Part shown: piece by piece, positions 33,928 to 42,459 of the stretch
Numbering within the stretch: the stretch's first letter is position 1
How the letters are laid out: the number at the start of each line of letters is the position of its first letter
From: Rhodococcus wratislaviensis
Lineage (GTDB): Bacteria > Actinomycetota > Actinomycetes > Mycobacteriales > Mycobacteriaceae
NCBI RefSeq assembly: GCF_900455735.1
Contig: NZ_UAUI01000026.1
Location: 1-64,000, forward strand
Length of the DNA stretch: 64,000 nt
Reading direction: 5' to 3'
Program-made: the position numbers and the translations under genes
The notes under the pieces: generated by a model
Database searches by the model: none
The model's input: the letters and a program-made list of their open reading frames with translations, nothing else
What the model was told of the DNA's origin: nothing

Positions 33928-35318
33928 CCCGCATCGAACACGACCTCCTCGGCGACCGCGAGGTCCCCGACGACGCCTATTACGGCATCCACACTCTGCG
34001 GGCGACGGAGAACTTCCCGATCACCGGCATCCCGCTGGCCAGCCATCCCGACCTCGTGTCGGCGCTGGCGGCCGTCAAGCAGGCGGCGGCGGAGACCAAC
34101 GCCGGCCTCGGCCTGCTGCCGCGGCGCGAGGCGGACGCCATCGTCGCGGCGTGCGAGGAGATCCGGGCCGGTGCACTGCGCGACCAGTTCGTCGTGGACG
34201 TCATCCAGGGCGGTGCCGGCACGTCGACGAACATGAACGCCAACGAGGTGGTGGCCAACCGGGCGCTGGAATTGCTCGGCCACCGGCGCGGCCACTACGA
34301 GTATCTCCATCCGCTCGAGCACGTGAACCTGAGCCAGAGCACGAACGACGTCTACCCCACCGCGATCAAGGCCGGCCTGCAAACCGCCCTGACCAGGCTG
34401 CGGGCGGCCATGCAGGACTTGGCGGCGGCGTTCGCGGTGAAGTCGACGGAATTCTCCGACGTCCTCAAGGTCGGCCGCACCCAATTGCAGGATGCGGTTC
34501 CGATGACCCTCGGCCAGGAGATCGCGACGTTCGCTCTCATGATCGACGAGGATTCTCAGCGGCTCGGCGAGGCGGCGACGCTCATCTCCGAGATCAATCT
34601 GGGCGGAACCGCGATCGGGACCGGTCTCAACGCGCACCACGAGTACGCGTGGCGGGTGCGCGAGCATCTTGCCGCGATCACCGGGATCGAGGTGACGACG
34701 GCGTCCGACCTGATCGAAGCCACCCAGGACGTCGGGGCGTTCGTCCAGCTGTCCGGGGTGCTCAAGCGCACCGCGGTGAAGCTGTCCAAGATCTGCAACG
34801 ACCTTCGGCTCCTGTCGTCGGGGCCGCGCGCCGGCTTCGGTGAGATCACGCTGCCGCCCGTGCAGGCGGGGTCGTCGATCATGCCGGGGAAGGTGAACCC
34901 GGTGATCCCGGAGGTGGTGAACCAGATCGCCTACCGGGTGGTCGGCAACGACCTGACCGTGACGATGGCGGCCGAGGGTGGGCAGCTTCAGCTCAATGCT
35001 TTCGAGCCCGTCATCGCGCACAGCCTGTTCGAGACGATCGAACTGCTCACCCGCGGATGCACCGTCCTACAGCAGCGCTGCGTGGTCGGCATCGGCGCGA
35101 ATATCGACCACCTGAAGAGCATGGTGGACGCGTCGATCGGCGTGGTCACCGCCCTCAACCCGCACATCGGGTACACCGCCGCCACCGCGATCGCGGCCGA
35201 CGCCCTCGCCACCGGGCGCACCGTCGCCGCGCTCGTACTCGAGCGGGGTCTGCTCAGCCGAGAGCAACTCGACGACGTGCTCCGGCCGGAGAACCTCACC
35301 CGACCGCTCGTGCCCTGA
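33924..35318 (+). CDS. aspA: aspartate ammonia-lyase
   Basis: 464 residues of the aspartase/fumarase superfamily, which convert L-aspartate to fumarate and ammonia. Seen: substrate-binding GGAGTSTNMNANEV, HPLEHVNLSQSTNDVYP, GRTQLQDAVPMTLGQE and the superfamily signature GSSIMPGKVNPV with the catalytic Ser of the mobile loop. Aspartase rather than fumarase is favoured by the N-terminus EHDLLGDREVPDDAYYGIHT. Its start overlaps the HisD-paralogue stop (ATGA). The pairing suggests a pathway that ends in aspartate or a related amino-dicarboxylate formed from an amino alcohol; this is inference. Confidence 0.9.
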   Translation: MTRIEHDLLGDREVPDDAYYGIHTLRATENFPITGIPLASHPDLVSALAAVKQAAAETNAGLGLLPRREADAIVAACEEIRAGALRDQFVVDVIQGGAGTSTNMNANEVVANRALELLGHRRGHYEYLHPLEHVNLSQSTNDVYPTAIKAGLQTALTRLRAAMQDLAAAFAVKSTEFSDVLKVGRTQLQDAVPMTLGQEIATFALMIDEDSQRLGEAATLISEINLGGTAIGTGLNAHHEYAWRVREHLAAITGIEVTTASDLIEATQDVGAFVQLSGVLKRTAVKLSKICNDLRLLSSGPRAGFGEITLPPVQAGSSIMPGKVNPVIPEVVNQIAYRVVGNDLTVTMAAEGGQLQLNAFEPVIAHSLFETIELLTRGCTVLQQRCVVGIGANIDHLKSMVDASIGVVTALNPHIGYTAATAIAADALATGRTVAALVLERGLLSREQLDDVLRPENLTRPLVP

Positions 35319-35327
35319 CGGTCGCGG

Positions 35328-35355
35328 GCAGCTCATCCCCGCCGGGATGAGTTGC
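35328..35355 (+). terminator. terminator after aspartase
   Basis: 12-bp stem (GCAGCTCATCCC with GGGATGAGTTGC, one mismatch) and a 4-base loop, starting 10 bases after the aspA stop. It separates the PucR-linked pair from module B. Confidence 0.75.
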
Positions 35356-35365
35356 TCGCGTGGGG

Positions 35366-35393
35366 TTGACATCCACCACACTGCCGCTAACCT
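35366..35393 (+). promoter_or_regulatory. promoter of module B (GMC-TPP-TIM barrel)
   Basis: TTGACA (35366-35371), 16-base spacer, TAACCT (35388-35393). The LacI-type operator starts 4 bases after the -10 element, so it covers the start site. The leader to the ATG at 35490 is about 90 bases. Confidence 0.7.
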
Positions 35394-35396
35394 TTA

Positions 35397-35410
35397 GTTA
35401 TACGTATAAC
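35397..35410. promoter_or_regulatory. LacI-type operator of module B, perfect palindrome
   Basis: GTTATACGTATAAC, a perfect 14-bp palindrome with central CG. It matches the module A and MFS operators in the G-T-x-A-x-A-C-G core and the terminal AC, and lies at the predicted start site, as expected for a LacI repressor. Confidence 0.78.
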
Positions 35411-35489
35411 CAATTCATCGGCTGCCGGTTCGCGTCGACTCGCCCGGCAGGACCGTGACACCACTTTCTACGACCGAGGAGCAGGACCC

Positions 35490-37076
35490 ATGAGAGACGC
35501 ATCCGTGGGGGAGCCCACAGGCCCGAGCAAACACAGCTACGACGTCGTCATCGTCGGCAGCGGAATGGGCGGCGGAACGCTCGCCTATGCGCTCGCGGAC
35601 TCGGGAGTCGATGTGCTTCTGATCGAGCGCGGCGACTTCCTGCCGCAGGAAAAGCAGAACTGGGACCCGCAGGAGGTCTTCGAGGGCCACCGGTACGCGA
35701 ACGCCGAGCAGTGGTACGACACCGAGGGCAGACCGTTCAGCCCCGGCACGTACTACTACGTCGGCGGGAACACGAAGCTGTACGGCTCGTCGCTGGTGCG
35801 GTTCCGGCGTGAAGACTTCCAGTCGACGCAACACGAGGCCGGCGAATCTCCCGAGTGGCCGTTCTCGTACGACGACTTCGCTCCGTATTACGCACGGGCA
35901 GAAGAGGTGTACCGGGTCCACGGCGATCACACCGACGACCCGACCCTTCCTCGCGACGAGCCGTTTCCCTACCCGGCGATCGGACACGAGCCACCGGTGC
36001 AGGAGGCAGCCGACGCACTGCGGCGTCTCGGGTACACGCCGTCGAACATCCCACTGGGCATCGACCTGCGGGACGGCGGCGGCTGCATCCGATGTCAGAC
36101 CTGCGACGGATTCCCCTGCCGGTTGCTGGCGAAGTCGGACGCGGATGTGCGTTGTGTCCGGCCGGCCGTCGCGTCCGGCTCGGTGGAACTGCTGACCAAC
36201 GCGTACGCCGAGCGCGTGCTCACCGACGAGAGCGGGAAACAGGCCACCGGCGTACGACTTCGGCACCGCGGTACCGAAGTCGTCGTCGACGCCCGCACCG
36301 TGGTGGTGTCCTGTGGGGCCGTCAACTCGGCGGCACTGCTGCTCCGGTCGGCGAACGCCGCGCACCCGGACGGTCTCGCCAACTCCTCCGGCATGGTCGG
36401 ACGAAACTACATGGTGCACAACAACTCCATCATGGTCGGCATCAACCCGCTGAAGAAGAACACGTCCGAGTTCCAGAAGACGTTGTACATCAACGATTTC
36501 TACACTCACGGCACCGATGACCACCCCTACCCGCTGGGGCACGTGCAACTCATCGGCAAGTTGCAGGGTGAGATGATCAAGGGCCAACGACCGCTGATCC
36601 CCAAGTGGGCGCTGAGCCAGGCCACCGCCCGCAGCATGGACTGGTGGCTGTTCACCGAGGACCTGCCCGATCCGCACAACCGCGTCACCCTGACCGAAGA
36701 GGGGAACATCCAGATCGCCTGGACCCCCAACAACACTCGCGCCCACGAGGTCCTCGTCCGCGAGGTGCGGAAGATCCTCCGGAAGATCGGCTATCCGTTC
36801 GTCTTCAGCCAGGGCACCGGCATCGAGGTCAATTCCCACCAGGCCGGCACCGTGCGGGCGGGAACCGACCCCGCGACCTCCGTGCTCGACGCCGACTGCC
36901 GCGCCCACGACGTCGACAACCTGTACGTCGTCGACTCCTCCTTCTTCCCGTCCCTGCCCGTGATGAACCCTGCCCTGTCCATCGCGGCCAACGCCTTCCG
37001 CGTCGCCGAGAGCATCGCCGACCGAATCGGCAAGACCCGTTCCCACGACACCCCGACCCAGTCCGCGTCCCTGTGA
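35490..37076 (+). CDS. GMC oxidoreductase of module B
   Basis: 528 residues. FAD loop VIVGSGMGGGTLAYALA, GNTKLYGSSLVRF in the flavin domain, and the catalytic pair His450 (NSHQAGT) and Asn493 (MNPALS). A Cys-rich loop CIRCQTCDGFPC (C199, C202, C205, C210) is present, unlike in the module A paralogue. It should oxidise a ring hydroxyl of a pyranose, glycoside or cyclitol to a ketone. GAGGAGCAGG precedes the ATG. It is followed by the TPP enzyme (35-base gap) and the TIM-barrel protein. A cofactor-binding role for the Cys loop is possible: the pattern could hold a metal or make disulfides; not known. Confidence 0.88.
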   Translation: MRDASVGEPTGPSKHSYDVVIVGSGMGGGTLAYALADSGVDVLLIERGDFLPQEKQNWDPQEVFEGHRYANAEQWYDTEGRPFSPGTYYYVGGNTKLYGSSLVRFRREDFQSTQHEAGESPEWPFSYDDFAPYYARAEEVYRVHGDHTDDPTLPRDEPFPYPAIGHEPPVQEAADALRRLGYTPSNIPLGIDLRDGGGCIRCQTCDGFPCRLLAKSDADVRCVRPAVASGSVELLTNAYAERVLTDESGKQATGVRLRHRGTEVVVDARTVVVSCGAVNSAALLLRSANAAHPDGLANSSGMVGRNYMVHNNSIMVGINPLKKNTSEFQKTLYINDFYTHGTDDHPYPLGHVQLIGKLQGEMIKGQRPLIPKWALSQATARSMDWWLFTEDLPDPHNRVTLTEEGNIQIAWTPNNTRAHEVLVREVRKILRKIGYPFVFSQGTGIEVNSHQAGTVRAGTDPATSVLDADCRAHDVDNLYVVDSSFFPSLPVMNPALSIAANAFRVAESIADRIGKTRSHDTPTQSASL

Positions 37077-37111
37077 CGCTTCGCCCCCACCACACCCAGA
37101 AAGCCTCTTCG

Positions 37112-38911
37112 ATGACAACACAGAAACTCACCGGCGGACAGATGGTCGTCGACTTCCTCATCCGCGAGGGAGTCGAGAAGGTCTTCGCGATCCCCGGACA
37201 CGGCAACACCGCCCTCCTCGACGCGTTCGTCGACCGCGCCGACGAGATCGAACTGGTGCCGGCCATGCACGAACAGGGCGCCGCCCACATGGCCGACGGC
37301 TACTACCGGGCCTCCGGCAAGATCGCCGCGATCTGTACCTCCATCGGACCGGGCGCGACCAACACCCTCACCGGACTCGCGACCGCCTTCGCCGACTCGA
37401 TGCCGATGCTCCTGATCACCGGCGCCGTGCACACCTACATGGAGAACCGCGGGGTGCTCCAGGAGATCGACCGCCCGCACGGCAACAACTTTCCCCGCAT
37501 GGTCGAACCGGTGGTCAAGCGCTGGTGGCAGCCCAGCCGCCTCGAACAGCTGCCGGTGGCGCTCGCCCAGGCGTTCAACACCATGCACGAGGGCAGGCGC
37601 GGACCCGTGCTCGTCGACATCCCGCAGGACCTGCAGGCCGAATACGGCGACTACACCCCCGACACCGGTGCCCGCAGGCCCGCCACCCGCGCAACCGGTG
37701 ACCCGGCCGTGATCGCCGAGGCCGCCCGCCTGCTCGCCGGCGCGAAACGTCCCGTCATCGTGGCCGGCGGCGGCGTCATCCACGCCGAGGCCGCCGCCGA
37801 ACTGATGGCCGTCGCCGAGCACCTCGGAGCGCCGGTGACGCACTCGTTCCAGGGCAAGGGCGCGTTCCCCGCCGACCACGACCTCTACGCGTGGCCGTGC
37901 GGCGACATGGGTTCGATCCCCGGCAACGGCGTGACCCGCACAGCCGACGTGATCCTCGCGGTCGGCTGCCGGTTCAGCGACCGCATCACGTCGTCGTACC
38001 GTCCCGGCGTCACGTTCGACATCCCTGACACCAAGCTCGTGCAGATCGACATCGACGGCTTCGAGATCGGCCGCAACTACCCGGTCGAGGTCGGCGTCGT
38101 AGGTGACGCGAAAACCTCCCTGCAGAGCCTGCAGGATGCACTCGCCGACCTCGGCCCCGGACGCGACTACCGCAGCACCGAGTACTTCGCCGAACTGCAG
38201 GACCTCAAGGCGCAGTGGGACGAGCACCTGCGGCCGATGCGGACCACCGACTACCTGCCGATGACCAACTCGCGTGCGATGGTCGAGATCCGCAAGGCCC
38301 TTCCGCGCGACGGCATTCTGGTCACCGACTCGTCCAACCCCGCGAACCAGGCGTTCAACGAGTTCCCGATCTACGGCCCGAAGACCAACATCGTGGCCGG
38401 CGGCTTCTCCGGTATCGGATTCGGTGTGCCCGCCGCGATCGGCGCGCAGATCGGTGCCCCGGACACCCCGGTCCTGGCGATGGTCGGCGACGGCAGCTTC
38501 CTCCAGACCGGCACCGAGATCGCGACCGCCGCGATGCTCGGAGTGCCGCTGGTGATCGTCGTGCTCAACAACGGCGGCTGGGAGGCAATCAAGGACCTCC
38601 AGATCAGCCTGTTCGGTGAGGAACGCGAAATCATCTCCGGGTGGAAGAACCTCGACGGGACACCGTATTTCGCCGACATCACCCGGTTCGCCCAGTCGCT
38701 CGGCTGCAGCGCCGAGCGCGTCGAGGATCCGGAGAAGCTGGCCGACGCGATCGAGCGCGCCTTCGCGACGCCGGGCCCGGTGATCATCGAGGCGATGAGC
38801 GCCCACGAGTTGCCGTGGACCGAGACGCACCCGACCGGCTGGTGGGACATCACTGTTCCCGCCTACCACGGCGAGGTCCGTGACGACTACGTCGCGCAAC
38901 GCGGATTCTGA
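37112..38911 (+). CDS. thiamine-diphosphate-dependent enzyme of module B
   Basis: 599 residues, same architecture as the module A protein: activating Glu54 in HEQGAAHMADGYY, central PVIVAGGGVI, and the PP-domain motif starting GDGSFLQ (459-461) and ending LNNGG (Asn486-Asn487), the regular metal-binding pair. Overall identity with the module A protein is moderate, and the substrate-side loops differ (WEAIKDLQ here, FMSIRGGQ there), so the substrates are likely to differ. Expected chemistry is C-C bond cleavage or hydrolysis of a keto-sugar or dione. Biosynthetic acetolactate synthase is excluded by context, as no ilvN or ilvC is near. Confidence 0.86.
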   Translation: MTTQKLTGGQMVVDFLIREGVEKVFAIPGHGNTALLDAFVDRADEIELVPAMHEQGAAHMADGYYRASGKIAAICTSIGPGATNTLTGLATAFADSMPMLLITGAVHTYMENRGVLQEIDRPHGNNFPRMVEPVVKRWWQPSRLEQLPVALAQAFNTMHEGRRGPVLVDIPQDLQAEYGDYTPDTGARRPATRATGDPAVIAEAARLLAGAKRPVIVAGGGVIHAEAAAELMAVAEHLGAPVTHSFQGKGAFPADHDLYAWPCGDMGSIPGNGVTRTADVILAVGCRFSDRITSSYRPGVTFDIPDTKLVQIDIDGFEIGRNYPVEVGVVGDAKTSLQSLQDALADLGPGRDYRSTEYFAELQDLKAQWDEHLRPMRTTDYLPMTNSRAMVEIRKALPRDGILVTDSSNPANQAFNEFPIYGPKTNIVAGGFSGIGFGVPAAIGAQIGAPDTPVLAMVGDGSFLQTGTEIATAAMLGVPLVIVVLNNGGWEAIKDLQISLFGEEREIISGWKNLDGTPYFADITRFAQSLGCSAERVEDPEKLADAIERAFATPGPVIIEAMSAHELPWTETHPTGWWDITVPAYHGEVRDDYVAQRGF

Positions 38912-38923
38912 TCGGAGACCGGC

Positions 38924-39763
38924 ATGGGAGAGATCAAGCTCGGCCTGAACCTGGAGTTCGCCCGATTCGAGAACGGGTCGTTCGACTGGGCCATGGACCA
39001 GGCCGCGGAGATCGGCTACAAGTACGTGGAGCCGATGGTCTACTGGGGCCGCGAGTTGCTGAGCACGGCCGGGTACTTCCACACCCGGTCGATGCTCGAC
39101 GACCCGCTCCTCATGCGGGACGCCGCCGAATCACGCGGGCTGACCATCTCGTCGCTGTCCAGTCATGCACCGCTGGCCAAGCCGGACGTGAGCGTCGACT
39201 ATCTGAAGCAGTCGATCCGCTACGCGGCCGAGGTCGGTTCCCCGATGATCATGGTCGACGACGGGCCACTGCCGACGTGGACCACCGAGGCGGAGAACTA
39301 CACGCTGATGCGGTACACGCTGCAGGAGGCGGCGAAGGTGGCCGAACCGCGCGGCATCAAGATCGCGATCGAGACGCACGGCGAGTACACCGCGACCCCG
39401 GAGCGCCTCGAGAAGATCATAACGCTGATCGACAGCCCTGCGTTGACGATCAACCTCGACACCGGCAACAGCTATCTCAGTGAGAACGACCCGCACGAGT
39501 GGCTCGAGCAGATCGTCGGCGGCGTCACACACCTGCACGCCAAGGACATCGGCGTCGAGGACGCGAAGAGACTGCGGGGCAAGGTCCGCGGCATGCTCGG
39601 CTGCGCCTGCGGCGACGGCGTCATCGACTGGGAACGGATCGTGAAGACCCTGCACGACGCCGACCACGACGTCGTCCTGTCCGTCGAGTGCGGTGGCCTC
39701 GATGCCGCGAAGAAGAGCTACACCTACCTCACAGATCTGATCACCCGCATCCAGGGCAGCTGA
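38924..39763 (+). CDS. sugar phosphate isomerase/epimerase-like TIM-barrel protein
   Basis: 279 residues of the AP-endonuclease-2-like TIM barrel (IolE, IolI, xylose isomerase-like). Metal ligands visible in order: Glu in IAIETHGEY, Asp in NLDTGNSYL, His in THLHAKDIG and Glu in LSVECGGLD. Such enzymes isomerise, epimerise or dehydrate keto-sugars and inososes with a divalent metal. RBS GGAGACC, 12 bases after the TPP stop. As third gene of module B it would act on the keto product of the GMC enzyme, before or after TPP-dependent cleavage. Module A has no equivalent, so one enzyme may serve both, or ThuA replaces it. Confidence 0.87.
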   Translation: MGEIKLGLNLEFARFENGSFDWAMDQAAEIGYKYVEPMVYWGRELLSTAGYFHTRSMLDDPLLMRDAAESRGLTISSLSSHAPLAKPDVSVDYLKQSIRYAAEVGSPMIMVDDGPLPTWTTEAENYTLMRYTLQEAAKVAEPRGIKIAIETHGEYTATPERLEKIITLIDSPALTINLDTGNSYLSENDPHEWLEQIVGGVTHLHAKDIGVEDAKRLRGKVRGMLGCACGDGVIDWERIVKTLHDADHDVVLSVECGGLDAAKKSYTYLTDLITRIQGS

Positions 39764-39847
39764 CAACGGCGTCGACTGTCCTGCAGGTGATCTCGCGGCA
39801 CGCTGGGTCCTGAACCGACATTCGAGTATCCGGTGCGTCGTGTCCAC

Positions 39848-39882
39848 CGTGCCGCCCGACACCCCGTGTGTCGGGCGGCACG
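39848..39882 (+). terminator. strong terminator hairpin after module B
   Basis: 15-bp perfect stem (CGTGCCGCCCGACAC with GTGTCGGGCGGCACG) and a 5-base loop, 85 bases after the TIM-barrel stop and 57 bases before the NADH dehydrogenase start. It closes the module B operon. The gap has no gene. Confidence 0.8.
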
Positions 39883-39938
39883 CTTCACCCCAACCAGTAG
39901 CGCGGATGGCGATCGACGCGATCCGGGAAGAGCTTGTC

Positions 39939-41321
39939 ATGAATACTCCTGCCCGCACCGAGGCACGTCATCGCGTGGTGATCATCGGTTCCGGATTCGG
40001 CGGTCTGTTCGCCGCGAAGGCGTTACGCCGGGTCGACGTCGACGTCCTCGTCGTCGACCGCACCAGCCACCACCTGTTCCAGCCGCTGCTGTACCAGGTG
40101 GCGACGGGAATCCTGTCCGAGGGAGAGATCGCACCGTCGACCCGGATGGTGCTGAAGAAGCAGTCGAACGCCTCGGTGATGCTCGGGGACGTCACCGACA
40201 TCGACCTGACCGCGCGCAGGATCACGTCGACCCACCAGGGCAGAACGACCACCACCGGGTACGACAGTCTGATCGTCTCGGCCGGAGCCCGGCAGTCGTA
40301 CTTCGGTAACGACCACTTCGCCGAACACGCCCCCGGCATGAAGACCATCGACGACGCACTCGAACTCCGTGGCCGGATCCTGCGCGCGTTCGAACGCGCC
40401 GAGCTGTCCATGGACCCCGAGGAGCGAGCCCGCCTCCTGACGTTCGTGGTCGTCGGCGCGGGTCCTACCGGGGTGGAAATGGCCGGTCAGATAGCCGAAC
40501 TGGCCCACCGAACCCTCGTCGGCGCGTACCGGAACATCGACACCCGCGACGCCCGGATCGTCCTGCTCGACGCCGCGTCCGCGGTGTTGCCGCCGTTCGG
40601 CGACCGGCTCGGGTCCACCGCCGCCGAGCGCCTCGAGAAGATCGGCGTCGAGGTGCGGCTCGGGGCGGCCGTCACCGACGTCGACGCGGACGGCGTGACG
40701 ATCAAGGACGGGCGAGGCGAGACCGTCCGCATCGAATCCGCGTGCAAGGTGTGGTCGGCGGGTGTGGAAGCCAGCCCGCTGGCCAGGCAGCTGGCCGAGC
40801 AGTCGGGAGCCGAACTCGACCGCGCCGGGCGGATCGCCGTCCGCGAGGACCTGACGGTGCCGGGACACCCCGAGGTGTTCGTGATCGGAGACATGATGGC
40901 GCGCGACCGCCTTCCCGGGGTGGCGCAGGTCGCGATCCAGGGTGGCCGCTACGCGGCGCGACAGATTGCGGCCGGCGCCCGACGGCGTGACTCCTCACCC
41001 GACCGCATTCCCTTCCGGTACCGGGACAAGGGGTCGATGGCGACGATCACGAGATTCCACGCGGTCGTGAAGGTCGGGGGCATCGAACTCGCGGGACTGC
41101 CGGCCTGGATCCTGTGGCTGGCCGTCCACGTCGTCTACGTCGTCGGGTTCCGCAGCCGGCTGTCCACGCTCATGTCATGGACGTGGACCTTCCTCGGGTC
41201 GTGGCGGGGACAGATGACCGTCACCGATCAACAGGTGGTGGCACGCAACGTCATGGGCAAACTCGTTCTCCTCGATCGGTGTGAGGACGACGATGACACC
41301 GCTGTCGCCAGAGCGAGCTGA
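39939..41321 (+). CDS. ndh: type II NADH dehydrogenase
   Basis: 460 residues from the ATG at 39939, with GGAAGAG before it; a longer in-frame start runs through the terminator and is rejected. It has the FAD loop VVIIGSGFGGLFAAKAL, the NADH loop FVVVGAGPTGVEMAGQIAEL, FVIGDMM near residue 315, and a hydrophobic C-terminal segment LPAWILWLAVHVVYVVGF that ties it to the membrane. It oxidises NADH and reduces menaquinone without pumping protons. It is a housekeeping type enzyme, but its place after module B may help to reoxidise the NADH made by the dehydrogenases nearby. Confidence 0.92.
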   Translation: MNTPARTEARHRVVIIGSGFGGLFAAKALRRVDVDVLVVDRTSHHLFQPLLYQVATGILSEGEIAPSTRMVLKKQSNASVMLGDVTDIDLTARRITSTHQGRTTTTGYDSLIVSAGARQSYFGNDHFAEHAPGMKTIDDALELRGRILRAFERAELSMDPEERARLLTFVVVGAGPTGVEMAGQIAELAHRTLVGAYRNIDTRDARIVLLDAASAVLPPFGDRLGSTAAERLEKIGVEVRLGAAVTDVDADGVTIKDGRGETVRIESACKVWSAGVEASPLARQLAEQSGAELDRAGRIAVREDLTVPGHPEVFVIGDMMARDRLPGVAQVAIQGGRYAARQIAAGARRRDSSPDRIPFRYRDKGSMATITRFHAVVKVGGIELAGLPAWILWLAVHVVYVVGFRSRLSTLMSWTWTFLGSWRGQMTVTDQQVVARNVMGKLVLLDRCEDDDDTAVARAS

Positions 41322-41393
41322 CGCCCGGGGGACGCGCGCGGCCCGGCCGATAAGCTGGGCTCGGTAACCGTGCGACGGAGAGGATCGGCATTC

Positions 41394-42458
41394 GTGACCA
41401 CGATGCACGACGTCGCCCGAGCGGCAGGCGTGTCCCAGGCCGCGGTCTCGTACGCGTACAACCAGCCCCACAAGCTGTCCGCAGCCCGGCGCGCCCACAT
41501 CTTCCAGGTGGCCGCGGAACTCGGCTATGCCGGCCCCAACCCCGCGGGACGCAACCTCCGCACCGGGCAGGTCGGTGCGCTGGGGCTGATGATCACCGAC
41601 TCATTGCGCTACGCGTTCGACGATCCGGCCACGTCGCAGTTGCTGAAGGGCATATCGGAGGTCGGTGAACTCGCCGAGGTCGCGCTGACGCTGCTGCCCT
41701 GCCCACTCGAGTCGACCCGGGTGGCCGAGGGGTCCGGCGTGCTCGTTCGGGGCGCGGTGGACGGCTTCCTCGCGTACGCGATGCCGGACGGTCACCCCGG
41801 AATGCAGACGGCGATGAGCCGCCGGCTGCCGATAGTCGTGATCGACGGCCCCAATCCTGGCGGACTGCCGCGGGTCGGAATCCGGGATCGGCAGGCCGCC
41901 AAGGAGATCGCGGAGCACGTACTGTCACTCGGACACCGGCGTGTGGGATTTCTCGTCGACCGGCTCGTGCCCGACGGCAAGGGTGGTCCCGTCGACGCCG
42001 CCCGCACCCGGGCCGCACGAGACCACGTGATGAAGGAACGCCTCGCCGGATACGCGTCCGCCTGCCGTAAATTCACGGTGCCGTGGTCGTCCGCCGTGGT
42101 CGTCGAAGCAGGCGGGTTCGACTACGAACTGTCGCGCACCGCCGTCGAGACGCTGCTCGATGCCGGTCCCGTGACGGCCGTCATCGCAGCCTCCGACCTG
42201 CTGGCCCTCGCGGCCATCGACGTCGCACACGAACGTGGTCTCCGGGTGCCGCAGGATCTGTCGGTGGTCGGGTTCGACGACATTCCCGCGGCCCGAGCCG
42301 CCGGACTCACGACGGTCCGGCAACCACTCGTCGGCAAGGGCCGCGAGGCCGCGCAACTGCTGCTCGACATCATCGGCGGCGGAGCGGGACGGGAAATCAC
42401 ACTCCCCACCGAACTCGTCGTCCGCGAGAGCTCCGGACCCGTTCCCGCGGATCGGTGA
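41394..42458 (+). CDS. LacI-family regulator (second)
   Basis: 354 residues from a GTG at 41394 with GAGAGGA before it; the ATG at 41403 (MHDVARAAGVSQAAVSYAYN) is a later alternative. Helix-turn-helix at the N-terminus, then a periplasmic-binding-protein domain (GALGLMITDSL, LPIVVIDGPN, SLGHRRVGFLVDRL, AVIAASDLLALAAIDV, VVGFDDIPAARA). The recognition helix (SQAAVSYA) differs from that of the protein at 22673 (SVATVSYA) in the first residues that contact the operator. It is a candidate for control of module B, whose operator is slightly different from those of module A. Its stop lies 1 base from that of the convergent LysR gene. Confidence 0.92.
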   Translation: MTTMHDVARAAGVSQAAVSYAYNQPHKLSAARRAHIFQVAAELGYAGPNPAGRNLRTGQVGALGLMITDSLRYAFDDPATSQLLKGISEVGELAEVALTLLPCPLESTRVAEGSGVLVRGAVDGFLAYAMPDGHPGMQTAMSRRLPIVVIDGPNPGGLPRVGIRDRQAAKEIAEHVLSLGHRRVGFLVDRLVPDGKGGPVDAARTRAARDHVMKERLAGYASACRKFTVPWSSAVVVEAGGFDYELSRTAVETLLDAGPVTAVIAASDLLALAAIDVAHERGLRVPQDLSVVGFDDIPAARAAGLTTVRQPLVGKGREAAQLLLDIIGGGAGREITLPTELVVRESSGPVPADR

Positions 42459-42459
42459 G

